Of a stretch of 64,000 nt of DNA, positions 45,801 through 54,900 are shown piece after piece. The position numbers and the translations under genes were made by a program. The stretch is taken from the NCBI GenBank assembly GCA_022605955.1, contig JAKCOZ010000001.1, forward strand, positions 15,244,146 to 15,308,145. The letters run 5' to 3'. Position 1 is the stretch's first letter, and each line of letters begins with the position of its first letter. A model generated the notes under the pieces. It made no database searches. It was not told where the DNA came from and worked only from the letters and a program-made list of their open reading frames with translations. This DNA comes from Rallus limicola. Its lineage: Eukaryota; Chordata; Aves; Gruiformes; Rallidae.

Positions 45801-48800
45801 CGCAGGACACGCTGGTCAGTCTGCACCCCCAACAGGGTGGTGCTGAAGTAGGAGGCAGGAACCAATTCCTCGATGATAGCACACATCATCCAGAAGGCAT
45901 CTTCCTCCTCCAAGAAGAGCAGCAGAGAGGCAGCCACCTAGGTTTTTGAAGAAAGAAGTACTGCATGTCCTAAGTGGAACAGAATTCTTGCCCCACTCCC
46001 TCCCACAGAGAGATGGACTGGTATCTAGGTGACCAACATCATCTTTCCTCTGCAGCAGCTCTCCTGCAGTCTCCCACTGAAGTGATTTCTCAGTGTAATG
46101 TTTGTCCCACCCCAACATATGGACTGAATTCTTCAACATCTCTGGATACATGGTGCTACTCTGCTCTCCTCTCCCTAAGAAAAATGTTCCACATGGAAGG
46201 GATTTCCCTTCAGCTCATCTGGAGGCCACAGTGTCTGGCAGCACTGCCTTCAATCCCTTGGTGCAACACAGCCCCCACAGACAAAATGATTCCTCTCAAA
46301 GACACTCTCAAAGCAGGTTACCATGCCAGTGCCTTGGCAATATCCAATATCTGGGTAGAGCCACGCAAGTCCCCGTAGTATCCTGCGCAGCCGTGGCACC
46401 CCAATGCTGTTCATATTGGAGAAGCAGGCGTTGCTGGGCATCGTGCGGAGCAAATCCTTTTCAATCTGTAAGACAACCATAAGCAAGGACAGGGTCAGCT
46501 ACCAGCATCTGAACAATTGCTGCACAGTTGCTACTCTGACATAATGAAGGAGAAATATGTTGAACAGGACTAAGCTTTAGCAGGATTCAACCACACATGT
46601 CCTCTCAACTGTCACTGCTGCAGGTGTCAGGCTTCCTCTTCATCCTCAGACAGTGAATCTTGCCCTTCTCCCGGTTCCCTTGTGCCCCTTTAACACCAGA
46701 CAGTATCTCCTACCTGTTTGGCAGCAATGGTTTCATCGTTAGAGCTGTTTTTCACAATATCCCGATATGACATCTCTGAATTCCTCTTCTTCTGCAAAGC
46801 CCCCGACAGACGCATCCACAGCTGGGGCGACAGGGTGAACAGAGATAGGAAGAGTCACTAAGACAGCCACAGAAAGCCAGTCTCGCATCCTCTCAACCAA
46901 GAGAAAGTGGTCTCACTCCACACTTACTCCAGGCAGGACACGCTGCCCAGAAGGGGTAGCACTCTCACCTGTGGCCTCATGCTATGTGGGATGCCGGCTA
47001 GCACCAGGGAGCGCAGCTTGTCTGAATGCGGTAGGGTGACCTCAATTTTGTCCCAGGTAAGGTCGCCCACGTCATGGTTGTGTGTGAATTCCAGGTGAGC
47101 CTGCCACTTGAGCCTCTGCTGTGGCTCTTCTGTCAGTGGGAGCCGCAGAAGCTTGCTGGAGTTTGGCTCTGTAGCATCTGTCTCAGCATAGAGATGGGAA
47201 AAAAATGGAGACAAATGAGAGGGGGAACAGGAGAGGGAATGAACACAAGGGAAAGTAGGATGGATATCTGAAGAAAACACATTAAAAACATTCACATCTT
47301 CCAGCTAGAGCACGGAATGGCAAAACTCTGTTTCTAACTGTCACTTCATGCAGCAAATTTTATGGTTATAAGCAAAAGGTGCTGGAGCCTTGAGAACTAA
47401 GAAATTGTCAGCAGGCCTCTAGCCTCTACTTACTCATGAATTAGTGCATAGTGTGGCTGGAATTAAACAAGACCCTGACAGCAACCATCCTGTTGGGTTT
47501 TGTAAGTCCTGAGGATCGGTAAGTCAGGCTGACAGAGCAAGCCTGAGGTGGCAAGCAGAAGCTATACACTCACACAAGTAATGAGGGATATTGATTGAAT
47601 CACCAAAAAGAAGCTTTAACCTTTCCAAATTCACGAGAGCATCTTAACTTGAAGCTGGCTTTCTAAAATAGATACTTTAGCACAAGCACAGGTTTGACAT
47701 AAGGCACTCTGTCCTTCATCATCCCAATAATGCAATCCACATCCTTCCACTGACTTTATAATGCACAAGTCTATCCAGTGTTCTGGTTGAAGAAAATTGC
47801 TGTGTCCTGTCCTCATCTCCAGATCACTGCTTCAAAGACAATCCTCTATGACTCAAAGGTGCCTCTGGGCACACGTGCAAACAACTTCTGTTTTTGCACT
47901 GTGTGGCCTGAGCCCTGGAATGTACACTCAGAGCATATAAAGCGACTCCTACATCCCCCACTCCTCTCTCTTCCTCTCTGCAAAGGCACCCAGCTGTTGT
48001 AGTTCAGTGCCCAGCTGCAATACGTCTTCATGCCTCCTCCTATTTTCTTTCCTGCCTCTTTATCTTGCAGAAAAACAAGCCTGTAGGATTCCCCCTACAA
48101 TTTGCCAAGCTGCTGGGTTGGGTAGAACACGTACTGCTGCCACTCACCTTGCCTGTGAGGTTTTTCAAGAGGCAACTCGTGTCACTGTGCCTGCTGTTCG
48201 TGCTTAGAGTGCTGTTGACCACAACAGACACTTCATTGCTAAGTGGCTAAGATGCCCTTCCCCAGCATGCAGCTGCTAATAGAAGTGATAACTTCCTCTT
48301 AACTTTCCTCTCGATGAGTAAAAGGGGATGGAAACAATTTGGCTGAATATCTTACACTCCAGATTCCTGTAAGGTCACCACATCCCTTTGTTACAATGGT
48401 AGGATACAGAAAGATGATGATGAGTGAGCAGACAAGACCTAGGACAGAATGGTTGCAAAACCACCCTGCTGCAGGGTTGGATGTGGGACACAATGGAACT
48501 GGGGGGGATGGGGCTGACTTTACCTTCCTTATCAACCCGGAAGCCAAATTCATCGTAGTGGAACTCTGGCTGCTCAACGGATTCTTCTTTCTGGGGGAAA
48601 CAGAACACAGACATGTGGATACTGCCCCAACCTTCTCTGTCTACACTGTGCCCTCTGGACAACTACAGTTCCTTTTACCTTTGATGCCTCCCACAACTCG
48701 CAGCTGGGGAGTGTGCAATTCCCATTTTGACTTCTCAGTGAAAGCTGGGAAGCCCTGCTTTCCCACCTGCACAGTTTTTTTTCCCCCCAGCAATCCCTTT

Positions 48801-50879
48801 TCCAGGAGGGTTTGAGCGCAGCATCATATCAAGATCAGAACTTCCCATCTGGAGGGGCATGCAGCCCTCCTCATGGACTGAGGAATCCTGCTAATGTGGT
48901 CTCAATTGCACCTCTAATACCCAGTAGTCCTCTGTTGCCTCTGTGCACCCAAAGCAAATTCAGGTCCTTGCACTGCTTCACCTCCTGCCTACAGACACCT
49001 TTCCCCTCTTGCAAGGTCTCTTGCAAGCACTGTGCTAGGGCAGCACCCAAGAAGCATGTGTCTAGCATAGCTCTGCAGTAAGCTTTCATCTGCTTCACCG
49101 TGCTCAGCTGCCTCCAGCAAACACTGTGGCTAAGTTATGAAATTCCACAGCTGCTTCCTTCCTTCCTGGCTCTGCCCACCTGGTGACAAGTCTTGAGGCT
49201 AGCATTTCCTGCCATGCACAAGCCATCCAGAGTAGCTTGATGATGACAGAGACTCCCAGAGGGTGTCAACAGTTGTACAGTGGAGCAACAGTTGCAAAAC
49301 AGCAGGGCAATAATTCACACAAGTTTCTTCGTGCTCTGTAAGATCCTCTTGCAAGAGCCAGGGTGCAGCCACAAAACACATGAAGATTAAGTAGCAAACA
49401 AATGCCCACAACCAAACCACTAGAGGAAGAGTGCTTCCTTTTCCCAGTGACCCCCTTTCCCAGGTCCCTTTACTTCTGTAGCCAGAGAACACCCCACCCT
49501 GCCCCATGCCGTACCTGTGTGTATTTTGCGAGGATCTCCTGGGGCCAAATGCTGGGAGTTAGAGCTGAGAAGGGACCCCCAGCAGCAGGAGTGTGATGAC
49601 CTAAACACAGAGAGATCAACACAGAGCACTGAAAACCTGGGAGGACTCCCTTGGAAGATGCAAACTCAACAGAGACTTCCAGCAAGGGCTGAAAGAAGCA
49701 GTTTGTTGCTATTGCTAGTCCAGACACTGAGGCAGCTCCCCCTTCATTAAGGAAGCAAGTAATTTCAGATGGTTTTGTCCCTATTACTGAGTAAAAGAAG
49801 CAGAAAGGCCAAACAGAGTTTCCTCTAAGGAAGGGACTTTTAGGGAAGAGAAATACTTCCATGGCATCATGTGATCTTTATTCTGCTTGGAAAAGCTGTG
49901 CTTTCAGTGCAAAGCCAGGGGAACCACTAAAAAAAAATACTGGTATGGAGTACTAAGTGCCTTCCATGGAGGCACTGGCCCCAGCAGCAGCACTCCAGAG
50001 TTCCGTGAAGCTTTGTCACCAAGGCACGAAAATAAGAAATCTGAGCTCTCATCAAGATGCTCAGCTGGTCCCTTTACTCCAGAAGGGCTGTGATATTGTC
50101 AGACGATGTACAGAGTGCTGCAGCAATGAAAGTATGCCTGCCATCTTAGTCTTTTGTGCTCAAGATAAGCACCTTTCTAGTCTCAGGTAGTGTCCCACTG
50201 GATAGCTTCCCTTGGAATAAAAGCAGACACCAAGTTTTTCAATTGAAGCAGATATGGAAGTCCCAGGTCCTCAACTATGCAAACCAAAGGTTTACTTGGC
50301 TTTGAAGTATAGTCTCCCCTCAGGACACAGGCCCTGAAATAACAGCTGGACCAGGAAGGAAGGCTTAGACAAAAATATGGGGTGGGAGAGTTGGCCAGCC
50401 TAAGAAGACGGCTCAGTTTCAGTAAATTTCAGTAGTCCCCAGTTGAACTCCAGTAATTCTTCAACCTTCTGCTTGCCCTACAGCTACCACCCTATAGAAA
50501 AAAAAAATCTCTCAGGTCACAAGGGAGCCACCCATTCTGGGGTGAATCTTGGGAGAGCAGAACCAAGCAAATCATGGCAAATGGGAAAGGCAGACTACAT
50601 TTCAGCCTCCTCCTTCCTCTCCATTCAATAGCTGAAGCACCTTCTGCAGGCTTCAGCACTGGGTAAAAGAAGGAACCGAGGTCATTCGGAGTGACTGAAC
50701 GAGTCTTTGGGTCACAAAGAATGGGGCGGCTTCCTCACCACCAATTTGATCAGACAGCATGTGAATGTCAAGAATGGCTCCTGAAACCAGTAACTGTATT
50801 TTACTAAGTTGCAGCAAAAGAAAAAACAACCAACCAAACAAGAAGGTGCTGTGTCTACTGCTGTCTGCTCACCTGACAT
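33781..50879 (-). CDS. SGSM3: SGSM3 (RUTBC3), small G protein signalling modulator 3, complete coding region in 21 exons
   Basis: The product is a cytoplasmic Rab GTPase-activating adaptor with TBC, SH3 and RUN domains; family literature links it to merlin, connexin-43 turnover and Rab/Rap signalling. Joining exons from the ATG at 50879 to the TGA at 33781 gives 2,262 nt (753 aa), close to the roughly 749 aa of human. The N-terminal [16 protein letters not shown] block is conserved. The TBC domain spans about 114-320, with the arginine finger IEKDLLR (R166) and glutamine finger YCQ (Q203) both intact, so GAP activity is expected. The SH3 domain spans about 487-541, from [17 protein letters not shown] through CWVGEL to GWFPAKFVE. 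The RUN domain is C-terminal (about 560-727). All junctions are GT/AG and phases are consistent. The first exon is untranslated and probably lies in the CpG island near 61.3 kb. Confidence 0.97.
33865..34279 (-). other. SGSM3: SGSM3 intron 20
   Basis: A 415-base GC-rich intron with no feature beyond splice signals. Open frames crossing it on either strand are shadows. Confidence 0.8.
34280..34340 (-). CDS. SGSM3: SGSM3 coding exon 20
   Basis: It encodes (R)[20 protein letters not shown], residues 706-726 of the RUN region. The donor is GTGAGT and the acceptor is CCATTGCAG. G-rich repeats lie upstream of the acceptor on the transcript strand. Confidence 0.95.
34341..35905 (-). other. SGSM3: SGSM3 intron 19
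   Basis: A 1.6 kb GC-rich intron. Apart from the 16-bp tandem repeat and a 17-base word repeated at 35117-35133 and 35141-35157, I recognise nothing. Confidence 0.8.
34365..34404. repeat. Tandem 16-bp repeat with quadruplex-forming G-runs on minus strand
   Basis: Two perfect copies of a 16-base unit (34365-34380 and 34381-34396) are followed by a partial third. Read on the SGSM3 strand, the two copies give four G-runs of 4-5 bases spaced by TT or TGTGT. The tract ends about 25 bases upstream of the 3' splice site of exon 20. Confidence 0.85.
35906..36028 (-). CDS. SGSM3: SGSM3 coding exon 19, RUN domain
   Basis: It encodes (N)[19 protein letters not shown] then [21 protein letters not shown], residues 665-705 of the RUN domain. 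It is nearly identical to human. The acceptor is CCATTGCTGCAG and the donor is GTGAGT. Confidence 0.97.
36385..36470 (-). CDS. SGSM3: SGSM3 coding exon 18, RUN domain
   Basis: It encodes [20 protein letters not shown] then RSLICVGL, residues 637-664. The acceptor is CCCTCTGCAG and the donor is GTGAGT. Confidence 0.96.
36794..36842 (-). CDS. SGSM3: SGSM3 coding exon 17, RUN domain
   Basis: This 49-base exon encodes (R)[16 protein letters not shown], residues 620-636. The acceptor is CTTTGCAG and the donor is GTGAGT. Confidence 0.95.
37186..37256 (-). CDS. SGSM3: SGSM3 coding exon 16, RUN domain
   Basis: It encodes [20 protein letters not shown] then KTY, residues 597-619. The acceptor is CTGTTAG and the donor is GTGAGG. 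Confidence 0.95.
37358..37510 (-). CDS. SGSM3: SGSM3 coding exon 15, start of RUN domain
   Basis: It encodes [40 protein letters not shown] and [11 protein letters not shown], residues 546-596. It is phase 0 at both ends, with acceptor TTCCTCAG and donor GTGAGA. Confidence 0.97.
37511..38764 (-). other. SGSM3: SGSM3 intron 14
   Basis: A 1.25 kb intron. A short (GTTT)n-like stretch lies near 38723-38740 on the plus strand. No gene or transposon is recognised. Confidence 0.8.
38765..38814 (-). CDS. SGSM3: SGSM3 coding exon 14, end of SH3 domain
   Basis: It encodes (G)[16 protein letters not shown], residues 529-545, with the terminal SH3 signature GWFPAKFVE. The acceptor is CTTTGTAG and the donor is GTGAGT. 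Confidence 0.96.
39258..39312 (-). CDS. SGSM3: SGSM3 coding exon 13, SH3 core
   Basis: It encodes [18 protein letters not shown], residues 511-528, including the SH3 ligand-pocket tryptophan (W520). The acceptor is TTTTTCAG and the donor is GTGAGA. Confidence 0.96.
39836..39991 (-). CDS. SGSM3: SGSM3 coding exon 12, start of SH3 domain
   Basis: It encodes [20 protein letters not shown], a basic run CSRNRRRR, and [20 protein letters not shown] then DIIT, residues 459-510. This is the ALxDY-like first half of the SH3 domain. The acceptor is CATGCTAG. The donor is GTGCGT, weaker than the GTGAGT used by most exons of this gene. Continuation into exon 13 gives the expected DIITI. Confidence 0.95.
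40290..40417 (-). CDS. SGSM3: SGSM3 coding exon 11, linker
   Basis: It encodes (G)[40 protein letters not shown] and SI, residues 416-458. This is the charged, helical linker between the TBC and SH3 domains. The acceptor is CCCCCAG and the donor is GTGAGT. Confidence 0.96.
41866..41940 (+). mobile_element. Short CR1 LINE 3' end
   Basis: The stretch reads GAGCAGGACAGGTTGGACCT, GGAGGTCCCTTCCAA and TGATTCTATAA. This is the final part of a CR1 element with its octamer-like tail. The 5' limit is uncertain. Confidence 0.75.
43257..43400 (+). mobile_element. CR1 LINE 3' end
   Basis: The words CACCATCCCTGGAGTTATTT, GTAGATGTTGTGCTTGAGGA, GATCTTAAAGGTCTTTTCC and GATTCTATGATTCTAT occur in order. This is the well-known 3' end of avian CR1, with relatively few changes. 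Confidence 0.9.
43560..43614 (-). CDS. SGSM3: SGSM3 coding exon 10, basic segment
   Basis: It encodes [18 protein letters not shown], residues 398-415, a conserved arginine-rich segment after the TBC domain. The acceptor is CTCCCTCAG and the donor is GTAAGG. Confidence 0.96.
44523..44750 (-). CDS. SGSM3: SGSM3 coding exon 9
   Basis: It encodes [60 protein letters not shown] and onward, residues 322-397. It is the conserved helical part after the TBC domain. It is phase 0 at both ends, with donor GTGAGT. Confidence 0.97.
45380..45525 (-). CDS. SGSM3: SGSM3 coding exon 8, end of TBC domain
   Basis: It encodes (E)[39 protein letters not shown] and LTLGMLSMK, residues 273-321. The motif RIWDLFF is the typical late TBC signature. 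The acceptor is TTATTCACAG and the donor is GTAATT. Confidence 0.97.
45742..45937 (-). CDS. SGSM3: SGSM3 coding exon 7, TBC domain
   Basis: It encodes [60 protein letters not shown] and QEHDI, residues 208-272 of the TBC fold. The acceptor is AAAACCTAG and the donor is GTAAAA. Confidence 0.97.
46322..46465 (-). CDS. SGSM3: SGSM3 coding exon 6, TBC catalytic fingers
   Basis: It encodes [40 protein letters not shown] and GYCQGTGM, residues 160-207. Both catalytic elements of RabGAP TBC domains are here: I-x-x-D-x-x-R (R166) and Y-x-Q (Q203). It is phase 0 at both ends. Confidence 0.98.
46714..46821 (-). CDS. SGSM3: SGSM3 coding exon 5, TBC domain
   Basis: It encodes [20 protein letters not shown] and [16 protein letters not shown], residues 124-159. 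It is phase 0 at both ends, with acceptor GTCGCCCCAG and donor GTAGGA. Confidence 0.97.
46969..47177 (-). CDS. SGSM3: SGSM3 coding exon 4, start of TBC domain
   Basis: It encodes (D)[59 protein letters not shown] and [10 protein letters not shown], residues 54-123. An in-frame acceptor GCTGAGACAG at 47178-47187 fits the phase; the GAG four bases earlier on the transcript does not. Confidence 0.94.
47178..48523 (-). other. SGSM3: SGSM3 intron 3
   Basis: A 1.35 kb intron with no recognisable element. Confidence 0.8.
48524..48590 (-). CDS. SGSM3: SGSM3 coding exon 3
   Basis: It encodes [20 protein letters not shown] then KE, residues 32-53, matching the conserved N-terminal [11 protein letters not shown] block. 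The acceptor is TTTCCCCCAG and the donor is GTAAAG. Confidence 0.96.
49515..49600 (-). CDS. SGSM3: SGSM3 coding exon 2
   Basis: It encodes (G)[19 protein letters not shown] then QEILAKYTQ, residues 3-31. It matches the N-terminal human segment after MSG. The acceptor is GTGTTTAG and the donor is GTACGG. Confidence 0.96.
49601..50872 (-). other. SGSM3: SGSM3 intron 1 of the coding region
   Basis: A 1.27 kb intron that separates the initiator codon exon from the rest of the protein. No repeat or gene is recognised. Confidence 0.8.
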
Positions 50880-50956
50880 TGTTCTCAGTAAGGCTGAGTT
50901 GCAGAGGCTGTCTGCTGGTCCAGAAATGCTGTTCTCAGAGGTAAGAGGTCACTATC
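50873..50956 (-). CDS. SGSM3: SGSM3 exon with start codon (5' UTR plus Met-Ser-Gly)
   Basis: The minus strand reads GAGAACAATGTCAG before GTGAGC, so only seven coding bases (ATG at 50879-50877, TCA, G) are here. They join exon 2 to give [11 protein letters not shown], the counterpart of human MSGSHTPACGP. The exon's 3' splice site has a long poly-T tract and TTATAACAG, fixing its upstream limit at 50956. Bases 50880-50956 are 5' UTR. Confidence 0.88.
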
Positions 50957-51071
50957 CTGTTATAAAAAAGGAAAAAAAAAAACAAAACCAAGGTGACAGG
51001 AGAATTCAATTACTATGTGAGAACATGGAAGGGAAAACAGAATCCTCCCAACTTCCCAGAGGAAAATTAAA

Positions 51072-51606
51072 TTCATAGAATCATAGAATGCTTTGGGTTG
51101 GAATGGACCTCAAAGTTCATCTAGTTCCAACCTCCTGGCATAGGCAGGGACATCCTCCACTAGCCCAAGTTGCCAAAGCCCCATCCAACCTGGCCTTAAA
51201 TATCTCTAGGGGTGGGACTTCCACAGCCTCTCTGGGCAGCCTGTTCCAGTGCCTCACTATCCCCATAGTAAGAAATTTCTTCCTAATGTCTAATCTAAAC
51301 CTTCCCTCTTTCAGTTTAAAGCCATTGCCCCTTGTCCTATCACTACAGACCCTGGTGAACAGCCCCTCTCCCACTTTCCTGTAGGACCCCCTTAAGTATT
51401 AGCACACTGCAATTAGGTCACCCCGGAGCCTTCTCTTCTCCAGACAGAACAAGCCCAACTCTCTCAGCCTGTCTTCATAGGAGAGGTGCTCCAGCACTCA
51501 ATCATCTTCATGGCCCTCCTCTGGACTTGCTCCAAGATCTCTACATCTTTCCTGTACTGGGGACCCCAGAGCTGGATGCAGTGCTCCAGGTGAGGTCTCA
51601 CAGAGA
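51072..51606 (-). mobile_element. CR1 LINE, 5'-truncated, antisense to the plus strand
   Basis: The plus strand starts TTCATAGAATCATAGAAT, the reverse complement of the CR1 tail. It then reads back through the 3' UTR and the end of ORF2. Translating the minus strand gives the CR1 C-terminal words IRKKFLT and HWNRLPREAVEVPPLEIFK. About 535 bases remain, with low apparent divergence. It sits in the same orientation as SGSM3 transcription. Confidence 0.95.
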
Positions 51607-51926
51607 CAAGAATTTCCTCTTGGTTTCATACTTACCCATCAGCTAGAAAGAACACACTGTCATTTACCAAACTCTTTGTGACAGTAACAGCACTGACTGA
51701 AAACATGTCAAAAATCAAGTCAACTTTCATCAGCTTTTCCATCACATATTCTGAGTTCCGTTATCAGTATTAAAAAAACCCACCATACATCATCATTCAC
51801 TGAACACACTGCCAACAGAGAAGGGATTGGAATGGGGAAGAGGGTTTAAGAGGATTATTAGATGCAACAAGTCTGAAACAGATTTTAGGTGTAGCACCAC
51901 AAACCACAGGACCAAAATGTGGAATA

Positions 51927-51946
51927 CAGCTCCCTGAAGGGAGCTG
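51927..51946. repeat. 9-bp inverted repeat, 2-base loop
   Basis: CAGCTCCCT and AGGGAGCTG are perfect complements around GA, in the SGSM3 first intron. No function is inferred. Confidence 0.6.
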
Positions 51947-54900
51947 GGAAAGCTTTGACAAGGATTTTCTGTGTGAACTGGGCTACGATGTAGATAACAT
52001 GCTACTGTGTACCTCTGCAAAGAGCCAGGCTCCTCTAAACTAGATGAAGGGACAGAGCTCAGATGATGAAGCAGCCTGCATAGCTCTCCTCCCTACTTTC
52101 CTGATACCAGTTTACAGCAGACTTTTATAGGGGTTTTCCAGAACAATTGAATAGTTCAACAATCAGTGAGAGAGATTTTTGACTTTAAGATCAACCTTAT
52201 AACTCTCTGTGTGGGAGACAGCAAGAGTCACCTCTACCAAAGCAGATAAAGCCAGTGCTGGAATGTATCAGTCACTTGTACTTACTTGGGAAAGAACCTG
52301 GGAAAAACTAACATTTGCATGCCTGGGATGTGTTTTCCAGCTTCCCTTTTCCAGTAAAGCTACTTATGACTCCAAACCACTAATAGAAGAACCCCAGGGA
52401 TTCATCCAGCAGGTCCTGATTTGTTTATAGTGCTCAGAAGTAGAGGGTTATATTGCCTTTGCATCTCAGTGAGCTTACCAGTGAGCACGTGCAGGCTGAA
52501 CGTAGCTTGCCACAGCACTCCAAGATAAACAGCTGTAAAATGCTGCAACAGCATAAAGAGCATCTGTGCCTGAGAAGACAAATGATAAGACTTCTTCCTC
52601 CTAGATTTAAACAACTCTCTGCATGAGAAAGGCTGGCAGAGGTGAACAGACAGTCTGATCCTCTGACATCAATTCTCCAGGCCAAAAGAAAGAAAAAACA
52701 AACAAGAAAATGTTCAGCTTTTGTTTCAGAGAAGTAGTGTTGTCCATACAACAGCCAGTCGCTTACCCACGAGTTCTGTGAGCTGTCTGCTTCCCATCAC
52801 TCTAGCCCCACTTGCTCTCTTAGCACCAACTTCTCCCTCAGTAGCTGAAGCCATAACAAGAATTACTAAATGAGCATCAGCATGCACATTTTGCAAGGCA
52901 ACCTAGGCACCACGCACACCAAGCAGGTAAACTCACTCCCCTCTTAACAGCCACTATGAATGTATTTTGACACTTTTTTTCAGGCTTACCAGTGCCCTGC
53001 AACCATGTCTGCTCCGCTCCTGAGCCTGTAAGGTGTCCTTCTCCCTGGCTTCACTCAGCTCAGTTAACCCTGTTTCCAGTGGCTATTATTAGGACTGCAG
53101 CCACTGTTCCAGCCACGCAGTGCTACTGCCATGCTTCCCGTTACCTGTGCTCTGAATCCCTGCCCAGAGCCTCCAGCTTGTGAGCAGGGACCACCCCTTG
53201 GTTGCTCTTAACCTCCACGGCAGGCACAATGATGGCTGAACCAACCTGCTGCGGAGGAGCTGGGCGTGCAGATCAGAAAACTCCCTGTACAAGAGGCCTA
53301 GGCCTCCTCGTCCCAGCACAGGTGTTGCAGGGGCAAACACCTTCCCTTGTCCACGTCATCCTCACTGCAGGCTGGCCTCTGCCTCATGGAGATCCCTCCA
53401 GCACCTGCCCTCAGGTCCCAACATCAGAGCACTGAACTTGGTGGACAGGTTTTTCCTGCCTCTGGTTCCTATAGAAACCTTCCTGCAAGCACCCATCTGC
53501 AACGGGGCCCAGGGAGAACAGGAAGGGCTCACCTTGCTGGCACTGTGGTGTGTGGAAGGGCAGCGTGGGGAGCGTGAATCACCCCAACTGAAGGCTCCTG
53601 CTGGGGCACAATGAGGCGGTGTGCTGGGGACTGCCCACTGAGCCCAGTCTCCCAGAGAAGGTGCTGAGGCCATTGTGCCAGCCCTGTAGGTCTTCCATCA
53701 TCCTGCTTTCTGCCCTCTCCCACTCTGCCTCCAGTCAAGCATCACAAGAACTGGGAGGAAGGTTCCCTGGCAGAGCCAGGCACCACACAGAGCAAGCCAG
53801 GAGATCTGCTGCGTGAATTGATACAGTAAGTTCTTTCCTTTGACTGAGGGATATAAACTACAGCAACTCAAACTCTCCAAGCCAGGAGACAACAGGTAAC
53901 AAAAGGGGCTCCCATGAAGCTTATGAAATTGCACACATGAAAACCTTACGTCTGGCTTGGCTGCGTTATTTGCACTTCTGAAAACTTGCAACAGTAAAGG
54001 ATACAAAGGAAAATCATGTTGGACCCAACAAATACTAATGGCAACTCCTAAACACTTACAACTCTCAAACTGAAGCCAATTTTTGCCCATGCAATAAGAA
54101 GCATCTCCCATGTTTAAAGGCAATAGAAGTTTCCTATACAAAGCAATTTTGATCATACAATAGGCAATCTTCATGCTTTGAAGAAAACCCAATTTTTGTT
54201 AAAATGCAAATGGCACCTGTTATTTGCAGCTTTACTTTTTGAATTCAGGCTCTAAACCAAATCCCAACACCAAGGGCTCCAGCCTGCTAGAAGACAGCTA
54301 TAATGACAGCCTGTTACCTGAAAAGGAAGGCTGTGAGGGAAGCACACTGTCAGCAGCAGGTACAGCTCCTGCAAGCACTCCAGTTGCAACACCTTTATCA
54401 GAGCTGCAAACACACACCACGCAGGATTATAACTGATTAGTTTCTTTTCCAGCATAGGTGTCCTCTGGAAATTGATGTTTCCAAAGGAGGCCTGCAAATT
54501 TACTTCCACTTGGCAATACCAAACTTTGTCTGAAGATGCTTGCTCTTCTGCACAGCTGTAATATGATTTCAGTTACCTGCCTTCTTTCAGACACCAGGTA
54601 ACAATCTCCTGCTGCCTACATTTTACTTGCTTGGCCTCTTTTGGCAAGTGACCTCCACTTAAGCCTGCTGTGGTAGTGCTCGAATATGCCAGGCATGAAA
54701 CGATGCTGTCAGGAGCCTTTCAATAAGATCTTTATTTTGGACAGAAACTCCTTCCCAGGAGTGAGCTTCCTCTGCTCAACAAAATAGAATCCACCAAAAA
54801 GTCACCAAAAAAAAGCAATAATAGACTGTGTGGAAAACGAATGTTTTACAAAGTAATGCTTTTGTATGCTGAAAGCCAGGAACTTTGCAGGAGCTGTCAG

